The notes beneath the pieces are model-generated. The model was not told the DNA's origin, ran no database searches, and was given only the letters and a program-made list of their open reading frames with translations. Below are positions 28,243 to 35,801 of a stretch of 52,774 nucleotides of DNA, one piece after another. Source of the stretch: Erysipelotrichaceae bacterium (GTDB taxonomy: Bacteria > Bacillota_I > Bacilli_A > Erysipelotrichales > Erysipelotrichaceae). Where the stretch lies: assembly GCA_017539105.1 (NCBI GenBank), contig JAFYHQ010000025.1:1-52774 (forward strand), read 5' to 3'. Every line of letters begins with the position of its first letter. The first letter of the stretch is position 1. The position numbers were made by a program, and so were the translations under genes.

Positions 28243-28853
28243 TATACCTTATTCAGGACGTATTTCGCATAGTATATTGGCTTGCCTTCACTGACGAACT
28301 TGGCCTGGTAGGCCGTCATGGGCTCGCCTTCCAAGTAATAGTTTCTGTCTGTTTCAACCAATGTAAAATCAGACTCTTCAAAATAAAGCAAGGAATCGTC
28401 ATAGAAGGCTTCGTTATCGGTTTTGAGGATAAGAATACCCTGATCTTTCATAATCTTCGCGTAGCGGCTTAAAAACGGCGGATATGTGAGTCTGCGCTTG
28501 TGGTTGCGCTTCTTTGGCCATGGATCGGAGAAATGAAGATAGATCACATCGATGGAATCCGGATCGAAACACTCTTCGATGTTTCCGGCATCGGCCAGCA
28601 ATACTTTGAAATTCTCCAGATCGAGATCCATCGCCTTCCTGATCGCCCTTGCCACGCAGGTCTCTTCTTTTTCCAGACCGACATAAAAGATCTCCGGATG
28701 TCCGGAAGCGGACTCCGTGATGAAATCACCCATGCCCATGCCGATCTCCACATGCAAAGGAAGATCGCTTTCATGAGTATAGTGTCCTTCGATCAGATAT
28801 CTGTCTTCGTTTTCCAGAAACGGGGTTACCCATTTCTTCTTTCGCATACGCAT
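28242..28853 (-). CDS. trmB: tRNA (guanine-N7-)-methyltransferase
   Basis: A 203-residue SAM enzyme that makes m7G46 in tRNA. LHVEIGMGMGDFI (about 33-45) is the SAM site, YLHFSDPWPKKRNHKRRL near 105-122 and the C-terminal TAYQAKF are family signatures. First gene of the seven-gene operon down to pfkA. ATG 28853 is only six bases from a TATAAT and has no ribosome site; ATG at codon 3 (28847) is an alternative with the same problem. Confidence 0.93.
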   Translation of the reverse strand: MRMRKKKWVTPFLENEDRYLIEGHYTHESDLPLHVEIGMGMGDFITESASGHPEIFYVGLEKEETCVARAIRKAMDLDLENFKVLLADAGNIEECFDPDSIDVIYLHFSDPWPKKRNHKRRLTYPPFLSRYAKIMKDQGILILKTDNEAFYDDSLLYFEESDFTLVETDRNYYLEGEPMTAYQAKFVSEGKPIYYAKYVLNKV

Positions 28854-28859
28854 ATCTTT

Positions 28860-28865
28860 ATTATA
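28860..28865 (-). promoter_or_regulatory. -10 element of the trmB operon, 6 nt before the ATG
   Basis: TATAAT on the reverse strand followed after six bases by the trmB ATG. No clear -35 and no ribosome site. If used, the mRNA of the trmB-to-pfkA operon would be leaderless. Confidence 0.45.
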
Positions 28866-28914
28866 AGATAAGAAACCGGATTATTCCTGCCGGATTAAAA
28901 ACTGATTAGAATTC

Positions 28915-28940
28915 TAAAAAACAATCCGTTTCAGGATTGC
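28915..28940 (-). terminator. Terminator of the HicB/DinB-like gene
   Basis: Stem CAATCC / GGATTG (28922-28927, 28934-28939) with a 6-nt loop, followed on the reverse strand by TTTTTT. It lies about 45 bp after the stop codon, just beyond repeat copy A. Confidence 0.7.
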
Positions 28941-28941
28941 G

Positions 28942-28985
28942 TTCGTAAATGTGTACGATTATGAACTGCCATACAAACTGAATTT
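28942..28985 (-). repeat. 3' repeat element, copy A
   Basis: About 44 bp directly at and after the stop of the 28984 gene. It is nearly identical to copy B at 33659-33703: the central 26 bp at 28955-28980 differ at two positions. On the reverse strand it contains GTTCATAATCGTACA and ends with TTTACGAA, and is followed by a terminator. Confidence 0.8.
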
Positions 28986-29697
28986 ATTGAGCAAACCTGA
29001 ATAAATCAGGTATGGCATCTGCTCCAAATGTCTGTATCCCCATTCTGTACATCGCTTTGGCATGGATCCTGTCGTGCCAGATGAAGCGCCGCAGAACCTT
29101 CCGCACCGACCATCGCTCGCCATAACTGCCTGTTACAGCTTCAAGTGATAGAAAACCGTCAATGGATTCAAGTGCTTCAAAGCCCCTTGCCCTGCAGGAA
29201 ACGATCGTTCCTTCATTGTCGGTCTCTACACCGATTTCGGAGAAATAGTATTCGTTGACATTCTTCGTGTGCTGATACATTTCCTGTGCAGTACGAGGCA
29301 CTGAACCGTAGAATGTCTCGCGATAAGGAAGAACGCTTTTTTGCTTGTCGGGAAATGAAAGATAAAGCGCATAAAAATCTTCGGCGGATTTCATTGCCAG
29401 AGATTTGAGATACTGGTATTCTTCGGCTGTCAAAGGCCTTTCTTCAGTCGCAAACAGGACATCGCTGTCCGCATCTCTGATCTGCAGATCGGATTCCTTT
29501 TCCTGTACGATCTCAACATCATAATCGTCAAGCGGTGTTTCATTCAGCCACAACTGATACCGCCGTATTTCTTCCGGCATCTTTCGTATTGCTTCTTCTT
29601 TCGAGGCGCCTCTTGTAAAGGCTCCGACAAAGTTGCTGGCATAAAGAATGCTGTCATTGCCATTATGTTCCCATACGCAATCAATCTTCATTTTCAT
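28984..29697 (-). CDS. HicB-like plus DinB-like protein
   Basis: A 237-residue protein of two parts. The N-terminus (about 1-60) resembles the HicB fold: a short beta segment with ASNFVGAFTRGASKEEAIRK and an amphipathic helix. No hicA toxin gene is next to it, so a toxin-antitoxin role is doubtful. The C-terminus (about 95-237) looks like a DinB four-helix bundle, ending in VRKVLRRFIWHDRIHAKAMY with two closely spaced His that could hold a metal. Preceded by a terminator and a TATAAT (29734-29739), so probably its own transcription unit; AGGG before the ATG. Role unknown. Confidence 0.65.
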   Translation of the reverse strand: MKMKIDCVWEHNGNDSILYASNFVGAFTRGASKEEAIRKMPEEIRRYQLWLNETPLDDYDVEIVQEKESDLQIRDADSDVLFATEERPLTAEEYQYLKSLAMKSAEDFYALYLSFPDKQKSVLPYRETFYGSVPRTAQEMYQHTKNVNEYYFSEIGVETDNEGTIVSCRARGFEALESIDGFLSLEAVTGSYGERWSVRKVLRRFIWHDRIHAKAMYRMGIQTFGADAIPDLFRFAQ

Positions 29698-29743
29698 CCC
29701 TCAAAACTCCGAATTGTTCGTTTCTTTCTATCATTATAAAACA

Positions 29744-29768
29744 GCTTTGGATAAACCAAAGCAGTTTA
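29744..29768 (-). terminator. Terminator of the large lipoprotein gene
   Basis: Stem GCTTTGG / CCAAAGC (29744-29750, 29756-29762) with a 5-nt loop; the reverse-strand tail is TGTTTTATAATG, which also holds the -10 box of the next gene. It lies about 90 bp after the stop at 29853. Confidence 0.6.
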
Positions 29769-29783
29769 TCTTTACTGAATCAT

Positions 29784-29812
29784 GTTCAAAAAACTGAACG
29801 ATTATGAACCTC
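29784..29812 (-). repeat. 3' repeat element, copy C (partial)
   Basis: On the reverse strand GTTCATAATCGTTCA then TTTTTTGAAC, sharing the GTTCAYAATCG...CA..TTT..GAA core with copies A and B but not the flanking CAGTTTGTATGGCA. It lies about 40 bp after the stop of the 1196-residue protein gene and before a terminator, as in the other copies. Confidence 0.6.
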
Positions 29813-29852
29813 CCCATGGGATATTCATGATGAAAGCAGGCATCACCGGCAA

Positions 29853-32800
29853 TCAATCCGGTTTTTCTCCGTTGAAATAGCCATAAGTCTGGAAGTTGTC
29901 AACGCTCCAGTCCTTGCATTCACCTGTATTTGTAACGAGTTCTTCATCGCTGTAATATCTGGTAGACATGTCAAGATATTCGGACAGCACAAAGTCGTAA
30001 CGGTTTTCCGCTTCGTTCCAGCTAACGTGGAGAATTCCGTTTTGGGCATACTGCATGTTCTCGTACCATCCCTTTTTGGAAAAATAGTACCATGCTTTTT
30101 GGGTTCCTCCGCCTTCTTTCGGTATCTCTGTTTCATGTATTCCATAGGTCTCATATAGCTCGGAAGGACACCATTGCGGTCTGGTATATTCCCAGTACTG
30201 AACAAGCCACCCAGCCGTTACGGATACGCTGGACGGCTCCATCTTCAGATTGTCAGCCACCCATTCATAAGGCGTATTGATCTTGTCTGAATTAATACCC
30301 ATGTCTTTGAAGCTCTTTCCCATCGTGACGTGGCCGCTGATCGTAAATCCGTCAACACTGATATTCCCCCCATTATACGCACCCGCAAATTTATCAAAGG
30401 CAAATGAAGTTCCGCCATAAGTGATCGTAAAATCACCGTTTGCCTTAAGATCAAGAACCGGCTTTTCGGAAATATAGTTATAGACTCTGTTGAGATAATA
30501 ATCATAATCATGTTCATCATCTGCTTCAACAAACCTGCCAAGGGCGGCCATCAGCGGATTGTTGTAAGGTTCCCCCGTTTCAATCGGACCATAATATGGC
30601 TTTAAAACCGTTCCCTGCTGTTTGGCGCTTGGAACTACGGTGATGTTTACCGGATCGGATTCGATACCCAGAAGCTTCTTTTCATTATCGGTATTCGTCG
30701 CATATTCGCACAGCGTTATTGTTATCTCGACAGGATTTGAAGGATCATCCTTATCAGCTATGTCATCATAGCCAAGGTATATCGTTCTGTCGAATGTGCC
30801 TTCCTTGAATTCGAAGAATTTCTTTACGTTAACTCCGCTTGTTGTGAGAACTGAAACGCAGTACCCTTCAATAACGTGATCCTTAGCTGCCTCTGAAGGT
30901 TCAGGGAACGAGATGATGACCTTTCTGCTTTCCTTGTCATCGGTCACGATCGGTTTTGGAGTCTTGTTTAGCACATAGAGGGTAGCACCCGATTCGCCTG
31001 TTGCCTTAGAATCTCCGCGCAATCCATGTATTTCCATGATTCCCAGAAAATTATGAGCTTTGGCTCCGCCGTCATAATTTATAAAACCCGGTATGAAGTA
31101 ACCTTTTGAAGTAGGATAATAATCAGCTGCAGGCAAAAGCGTCACTTCCGGATACTTGTCTGCCAGATCGGCATCCGGAACCAGAATGCTAGGCTGAACC
31201 GTACCAGTCGTTTGCTGGATAAAGGTATGAATTTTCATAAAGTAGTCGCCATCAACAATGGCATTAAAATGAGGCTTTCCCCCCGGTTCCGCGACGATCC
31301 AGTTCGTGGGCTTGTACTCTCTTGCATAGTAGGCTACGTAAACGTTTTCTTCTACCGCTTTCCGCTCGCTGATCAGCCAGTCGCGGTAATACTGCCCTAA
31401 TTTTTTGGGAGAAAGAGCGAATACGGAACACAGAATATCTGGAATATCAGCTTTTGTGACGGCAGAGCCCGGGATTCCCAGATAGGTACGTGCAATCAGA
31501 AAATTACGTGCAGTGACCTTTTTCTCCGGATGCGTGTCTGCCAGATACATGGCAAACCTTCCCAGATTATACCCTTCATGTATCATCAGATTATTCAGCT
31601 GATCTTTACCCAGTTCTGCAGGTTCATAATTCAATGGCACCCTGAGCGTACCCCAGTAGTTGGAATCAGTCAGCTTAGGATCGGTCGTTATGATACCCTG
31701 ATCCTGATAATATGCACGTGCATCTCTTTCCAGATACAAGGCTACCATTTCATCAAAACGCGGCGTATCCGTCCTCGGATCGATCTGAAGCCTGTATCTG
31801 TTCTGACAGATATGAAGAAGTTCGTGGGTAATAGTCAGAAGATAATTATCTCTATCGATCTGTCCTCCCGTCTGCATTTCATGCAAGCGGAGGTTGATAT
31901 AGGCAGATGAAACATATCTGTTCATCGCCTCTCCAAGAGCGCCTACGTTGTTCACGATTTTAAACGGAACCTCATATTTCGGCATGTAAAGACGTTCTTT
32001 GCCACCGAGATATTCATATGCCGTTTCGACACATTTGATGGTATACTCAACCAGTTCAGGCATTTTTAACCGTTTCAGAAGCTCTTTGTATTCCTGATCG
32101 GCTTCCAATGACTGCCTGTAGTATTCAGCAACATGATAATTGGAACGCATGCGTTCAAAAACATTCAGAACCTTACGGTATTCTTCCGCCTCATCTTTAT
32201 AGTGCTGCTCAATCTCGGCCATTCTGGTGGATATTTCTGCCATTTGAGGATCTGCATCCTTCATGACCCATTCAACGCAGAACGAACCATATCTGGTCGT
32301 TCTGTGAACGACTTCAACATCACCTTTCAGAGGGTCGAATTTTCTTTCCCAGATATAATACTTGTTACGGGCATAATACTCCGTGACCGCAGCTCCAACC
32401 ATCACCGCACCCAGAATGCCTAAATAAATCGTCATAGCAACAACACTGTTCTGATTGGAACTGAAAGTCAGTTTTGAGCCGTCAAGGGATGATGAATACA
32501 CATAATACTCTCCCTCATCATTTACCCGTAGCATTCTTATGCAGTCGTACATGGATGGATCGATATCCAGCGTGGCCAGATCGATCGTTACGTCATATTG
32601 TCCCGGGATAATCTCATCGCCATTCAATCCGGCATCAACTTCCCATGCGGCTACGGTCATGTATCCCTGTTCAAACAGATCGTCTTCAGCAGTAAGAAAA
32701 CTCTCCATGCTGTCATCAACTGTAGTGAACTTGACTTCGGTATCCTTATAAAATGCGTTGGCCTCAGCCGAAACCGTTATGCCCTCACATGGTGTATCAT

Positions 32801-33443
32801 AAATCGGTTTGCTGTTGCCGATGACTTCGCTGTAAGGAATGATTTCATCTTCAGGGTCGATATCGTTACTGATGTTTGTCTCATCAGAAGCCTGTTCCCT
32901 GATCATCATGAAATCTCCGGATTCTTCTTCCGAAAACCACATGGCTGCGATCAGATATTCTTTTCCGTTCCATGAATAAAAACGCTTGATCTCAAGGACA
33001 CAGTCATTACCGGTCAGCTTCAGTTTCTTGTTTTCGTCAAAATCACCGCCAAATGGCTCGTATCCTGCCTCTTCATCTGTTTTTTCGCGGGTCCTGTCTC
33101 CATCATCAACAAGCCTTGGATGAAGAACGATCTGTATTCTCGGATCGGCATTGTTGCTGACGATCATCTCAGCAAAGCCAAGTTCCTCCGACATTCCTCC
33201 GCCTGAAGAATCATTACGGATCTTGATATTGTATCTCCATGTGCCGTTGGCCTCGCCCATGGCAAGATTCTTCCTGTCTTCAGGAAGACCTTCGTATATC
33301 ATCTGTCCGTAAAGTTCATCAAATTCTTCAAAGCTTAGTTTGCTGATGTCGTAATCCTTACCGGGCGAAGTATCTATAGCCGCAGAAGAACCGCATCCTG
33401 CCAGCATGGACAGAACCAGCAGTATTATGACGATCTTTTTCAT
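29853..33443 (-). CDS. Large lipoprotein with a gluzincin-type metallopeptidase motif
   Basis: A 1196-residue surface lipoprotein (lipobox LAGC, Cys 17). N-terminal part (about 20-320) is beta-rich and acidic. A hydrophobic stretch IYLGILGAVMVGAAV lies near 335-355. HELLH at 540-544, followed by FDEMVALYLE with E565 twenty-one residues later, matches the HExxH...E zinc site of gluzincins (peptidase MA type). The C-terminal third has Ig-like/beta-sandwich segments and an Asp/Tyr-rich end. I infer a secreted protease acting at the cell surface; substrate unknown. AGGAG about 10 bp before the ATG. The leader is long (about 160 nt if the TATAAT at 33605-33610 is used). Confidence 0.75.
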   Translation of the reverse strand: MKKIVIILLVLSMLAGCGSSAAIDTSPGKDYDISKLSFEEFDELYGQMIYEGLPEDRKNLAMGEANGTWRYNIKIRNDSSGGGMSEELGFAEMIVSNNADPRIQIVLHPRLVDDGDRTREKTDEEAGYEPFGGDFDENKKLKLTGNDCVLEIKRFYSWNGKEYLIAAMWFSEEESGDFMMIREQASDETNISNDIDPEDEIIPYSEVIGNSKPIYDTPCEGITVSAEANAFYKDTEVKFTTVDDSMESFLTAEDDLFEQGYMTVAAWEVDAGLNGDEIIPGQYDVTIDLATLDIDPSMYDCIRMLRVNDEGEYYVYSSSLDGSKLTFSSNQNSVVAMTIYLGILGAVMVGAAVTEYYARNKYYIWERKFDPLKGDVEVVHRTTRYGSFCVEWVMKDADPQMAEISTRMAEIEQHYKDEAEEYRKVLNVFERMRSNYHVAEYYRQSLEADQEYKELLKRLKMPELVEYTIKCVETAYEYLGGKERLYMPKYEVPFKIVNNVGALGEAMNRYVSSAYINLRLHEMQTGGQIDRDNYLLTITHELLHICQNRYRLQIDPRTDTPRFDEMVALYLERDARAYYQDQGIITTDPKLTDSNYWGTLRVPLNYEPAELGKDQLNNLMIHEGYNLGRFAMYLADTHPEKKVTARNFLIARTYLGIPGSAVTKADIPDILCSVFALSPKKLGQYYRDWLISERKAVEENVYVAYYAREYKPTNWIVAEPGGKPHFNAIVDGDYFMKIHTFIQQTTGTVQPSILVPDADLADKYPEVTLLPAADYYPTSKGYFIPGFINYDGGAKAHNFLGIMEIHGLRGDSKATGESGATLYVLNKTPKPIVTDDKESRKVIISFPEPSEAAKDHVIEGYCVSVLTTSGVNVKKFFEFKEGTFDRTIYLGYDDIADKDDPSNPVEITITLCEYATNTDNEKKLLGIESDPVNITVVPSAKQQGTVLKPYYGPIETGEPYNNPLMAALGRFVEADDEHDYDYYLNRVYNYISEKPVLDLKANGDFTITYGGTSFAFDKFAGAYNGGNISVDGFTISGHVTMGKSFKDMGINSDKINTPYEWVADNLKMEPSSVSVTAGWLVQYWEYTRPQWCPSELYETYGIHETEIPKEGGGTQKAWYYFSKKGWYENMQYAQNGILHVSWNEAENRYDFVLSEYLDMSTRYYSDEELVTNTGECKDWSVDNFQTYGYFNGEKPD

Positions 33444-33615
33444 GTATCAGTACATCTCCTATAACTCTTTCGTTTATTTGGTCATTGAAGAACCATGCAC
33501 ACAAAACCTGTTTTGTAACGGTCTCATCATCTTTCAAAGCACTATCTTCAAAACGGGATATGCATGATCTGATGACTTGATGATATGCTTGAATCTTATA
33601 TATTTATTATAATTG

Positions 33616-33639
33616 AAAACGCCATTCTTTTGAATGGCG
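33616..33639 (-). terminator. Terminator of the DUF3267-like gene
   Basis: Eight-bp stem CGCCATTC / GAATGGCG (33620-33627, 33632-33639) with loop TTTT, followed on the reverse strand by TTTTC. It lies about 70 bp after the stop at 33710, after repeat copy B. Confidence 0.7.
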
Positions 33640-33658
33640 CTAATGTTTATGAGTTATC

Positions 33659-33703
33659 TTCATAAACCTGTGCGATTGTGAACTGCCATACAAACTGTAA
33701 TTT
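33659..33703 (-). repeat. 3' repeat element, copy B
   Basis: About 45 bp beginning 6 bp after the stop of the 33710 gene. The 26 bp at 33672-33697 match copy A at 24 positions; similarity continues on both sides. On the reverse strand it contains GTTCACAATCGCACA and ends with TTTATGAA before the terminator. Confidence 0.8.
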
Positions 33704-33709
33704 GTACCT

Positions 33710-34342
33710 TTACTTCTCATTTTCTATATAAAAGGATCTCAGCAATCCATGGTTGAACACATTCGATCCTTTTGGCACTTCTTTGATGACATGGTATACA
33801 TTAGCTACATCACCCATGGCCATGATCGTCATAAGCCAGAATACGATAGGTACAGCAATGTTATATGGCATTGGAATAAAATCCGGCAGTATCAGCCATA
33901 CGGCAAAGGGTATAATACCGAGAATAAACATCGGAGCCAGACACATAATGATAAAACGCTCCCTGCTTATCTCCTTTTCGCAATAAACGAAATAAGCACC
34001 TTGCTCTTTAGATTTCCAGATCTCCTTTACCGCATCCGCCGGATAAAAGAGCGCATGAATGATCTCGTGGACAAAAGTCAGCAGATAGACCGAAACGATT
34101 ACCAGGACAAATGAGACTGCCACATCCAGTCCCATCGTCAGATGATAATCCAGATCTTTAATTTTAAAATATGTTGCAGCAACCATAACTGCAAATAATG
34201 GCATCAGAATGATCAGCCCTCTGCCAAATTCTTTCTGCAGACTGGAAACAATGCCATATTCAACGGCATTGTTCGGAATGTCGCATCTTTTGATAAGCTG
34301 ATCATCTGAAATATAATTCCCTTTAAACACTATATTTAACAC
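33710..34342 (-). CDS. DUF3267-like membrane metalloprotease
   Basis: 210 residues from a GTG at 34340-34342, chosen because GAGG lies 7 bp upstream; a GTG two codons earlier is too close to it. Four hydrophobic segments are visible. VHEIIHALFYPA (HExxH) lies in the second, and MAMGDVANV in the last could supply a further metal ligand in the style of site-2-type zincins. This matches DUF3267 proteins, which are predicted peptidases of unproven activity. It is flanked by repeat copy B downstream and by the CPBP/ABC chimera upstream. Confidence 0.75.
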   Translation of the reverse strand: MLNIVFKGNYISDDQLIKRCDIPNNAVEYGIVSSLQKEFGRGLIILMPLFAVMVAATYFKIKDLDYHLTMGLDVAVSFVLVIVSVYLLTFVHEIIHALFYPADAVKEIWKSKEQGAYFVYCEKEISRERFIIMCLAPMFILGIIPFAVWLILPDFIPMPYNIAVPIVFWLMTIMAMGDVANVYHVIKEVPKGSNVFNHGLLRSFYIENEK

Positions 34343-34357
34343 CGGCACACCTCTGCA

Positions 34358-34690
34358 TCATATATCTGCTTTCATGAATTGCCTAAAGTAATCGTTATCT
34401 TTTACTTCACCCTTTGTTCCGGCTTTTTCTATGATGCCATCTTTCATGATAATGAACTGATCGGCATCCTTCACTGCCAGATAGTCATGGGCTATGACGA
34501 TAACTGTACGTCCTTTCATCAGTTCTTTCAATCCTTCAACTACCTGGGCTTCGGTCTTGACATCCAGATTGGCTGTCGCTTCATCAAGGATCAGATACTG
34601 CGGATCCTTCAGCAATGCCCTGGCGATGGCAAGTCTTTGCTGCTCACCGCCGGAAAGCCTGCTTCCCGCAGGCCCGGAAACATCCTTCTT
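34358..34690 (-). pseudogene. ABC transporter ATPase fragment (C-terminal half)
   Basis: About 110 residues with the ABC signature LSGGEQQ, Walker B YLILDEAT, the D-loop and the H-loop IVIAHD, but no Walker A, no first half and no transmembrane domain. It cannot work as an ATPase alone. The apparent ATG at 34691-34693 is simply the first Met codon after the point where the sequence joins the CPBP gene in another frame. The layout (ATPase with short C-tail) resembles the end of a fused permease-ATPase exporter. It is a remnant left by recombination or deletion. Confidence 0.7.
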
Positions 34691-35063
34691 CATAGATACC
34701 TACCAGAAACATGTCGATCGTATACAGAACAAGGTTCTTTATCCAATCGGGATTCAGCTGCGGCTTATCAAAAGAATATGACAGGATACCAAGCAGCATG
34801 AAAAAGAAGGAAAAAATCAGTGTCGGCAAAAGGTGTTTTATCGAATACCAGGTCTGATTCTTCATATAGGAAAACGTCTTTTTTCCCGAGATCAGATAAA
34901 GAAACAGCAGCGTTACGGCCGTTATCACAGAAAACTCGATCATGAGACCAAAATTATCTTCTGCCAGGATCCTGCTTCCAAGGATCATCATGCCGATCAT
35001 CGATAGAACGCAAGCGGCATATAAGGCAACGTTCAGATATTTCTTACTTTCACTGGATTTCAT
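34644..35063 (-). pseudogene. CPBP-family intramembrane protease, truncated
   Basis: 139 residues with four hydrophobic segments, reaching the CPBP motif YEEGCFRA (EExxxR, the catalytic region of the CAAX protease/bacteriocin-processing family) and stopping 8 residues later. The downstream helices with the conserved His motifs are missing. The DNA passes straight into a fragment of an ABC ATPase in a different frame. CPBP proteins near ABC exporters often give immunity to, or process, peptides, so this looks like the remains of such a locus. GAGG precedes the ATG. Confidence 0.7.
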
Positions 35064-35270
35064 GTTTTAACCTCATCGTTTGCTGAATACACAACTATAT
35101 GTACCTATAATATAACATAGCTGTTTTCTCATTCGTTAATACTTTTTTCGACAAAAAGTCGCATTCCAAAAACGATAATGCAAGCCCTCAAAAAAACAAG
35201 TCTCCTGTCTTCTTCGATTTACATCCTTATCCTTTCACTGATATGATTAAACTATCTAGAGGAGATAAGT

Positions 35271-35783
35271 ATGGGCAATCATATCAATTATGAACACTTC
35301 CAGAACTTCTGGATCGAACAGCAGAAGACTGCGAAACATATGGACCGGGAAGATGCTCTGGAACATATCAAGGGTTTCATCAAGAGACATAACACCTGCG
35401 GTTTTGCGACCGGAACGGGAGACTACATCAGATGTACACCGATCGAATATACGTACATGAATGATGAATTCTGGTTCGTTTCGGAAGGAGGAAGCAAGTT
35501 CATCGGTCTGGAGAAAAACAAGAATGTGTCTCTGGCGATTTTTGAATACTACGGGGATGTCAAGGATTCCCATGGCCTGCAGGTCATGGGCAAGGCGGTC
35601 CTTTATGACCGTGACAGCGATGAGCTGAAACAGCTTCTGGCATTCAAGGGGATCCCTTACGATGTCATGAAGGCGGCAGCCGTCGAAGTCGCCGTCGTTA
35701 GAGTGATTCCGGAAGTCTATGAGATGTATGACACGGACTTCGTGAAACAGGGATACGATGTAAGACAGATCGTCAGATTCTGA
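35271..35783 (+). CDS. Pyridoxamine 5'-phosphate oxidase-like flavin-binding protein
   Basis: A 170-residue split-barrel protein. FATGTGDYIRCTPIEYTYMNDEFWFVSEGG matches the N-terminal barrel strands of FMN-binding PNPOx-like proteins (here cited in part: IRCTPIEYTY, FWFVSEGG), and NVSLAIFEYYG follows. These proteins bind FMN, F420 or heme and have varied redox roles; the family member cannot be told from sequence. GAGGAGAT precedes the ATG. The MFS carrier follows after 18 bp, so the two probably form an operon. Confidence 0.75.
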   Translation: MGNHINYEHFQNFWIEQQKTAKHMDREDALEHIKGFIKRHNTCGFATGTGDYIRCTPIEYTYMNDEFWFVSEGGSKFIGLEKNKNVSLAIFEYYGDVKDSHGLQVMGKAVLYDRDSDELKQLLAFKGIPYDVMKAAAVEVAVVRVIPEVYEMYDTDFVKQGYDVRQIVRF

Positions 35784-35801
35784 TATAAGAAAGGATTTAT
35801 T

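Larger units (their letters stand above)
33444..33709. other. Intergenic region between lipoprotein and DUF3267-like genes
   Basis: No reading frame of note. From the right it contains repeat copy B (33659-33703), a terminator (33620-33639), an AT-rich stretch with TATAAT on the reverse strand (33605-33610), and then about 160 bp of untranslated leader before the lipoprotein ATG. No known riboswitch pattern was recognised in that leader. Confidence 0.5.

Noticed and set aside
28984-29697. HicAB toxin-antitoxin system
   Set aside because: Only the N-terminal part is HicB-like; no small dsRNA-binding HicA-type gene is next to it and the C-terminal part looks DinB-like.
29784-33703. CRISPR array or phage attachment sites
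   Set aside because: The three repeats are spaced by whole genes, not by short spacers, and no integrase, tRNA gene or cas gene is present.
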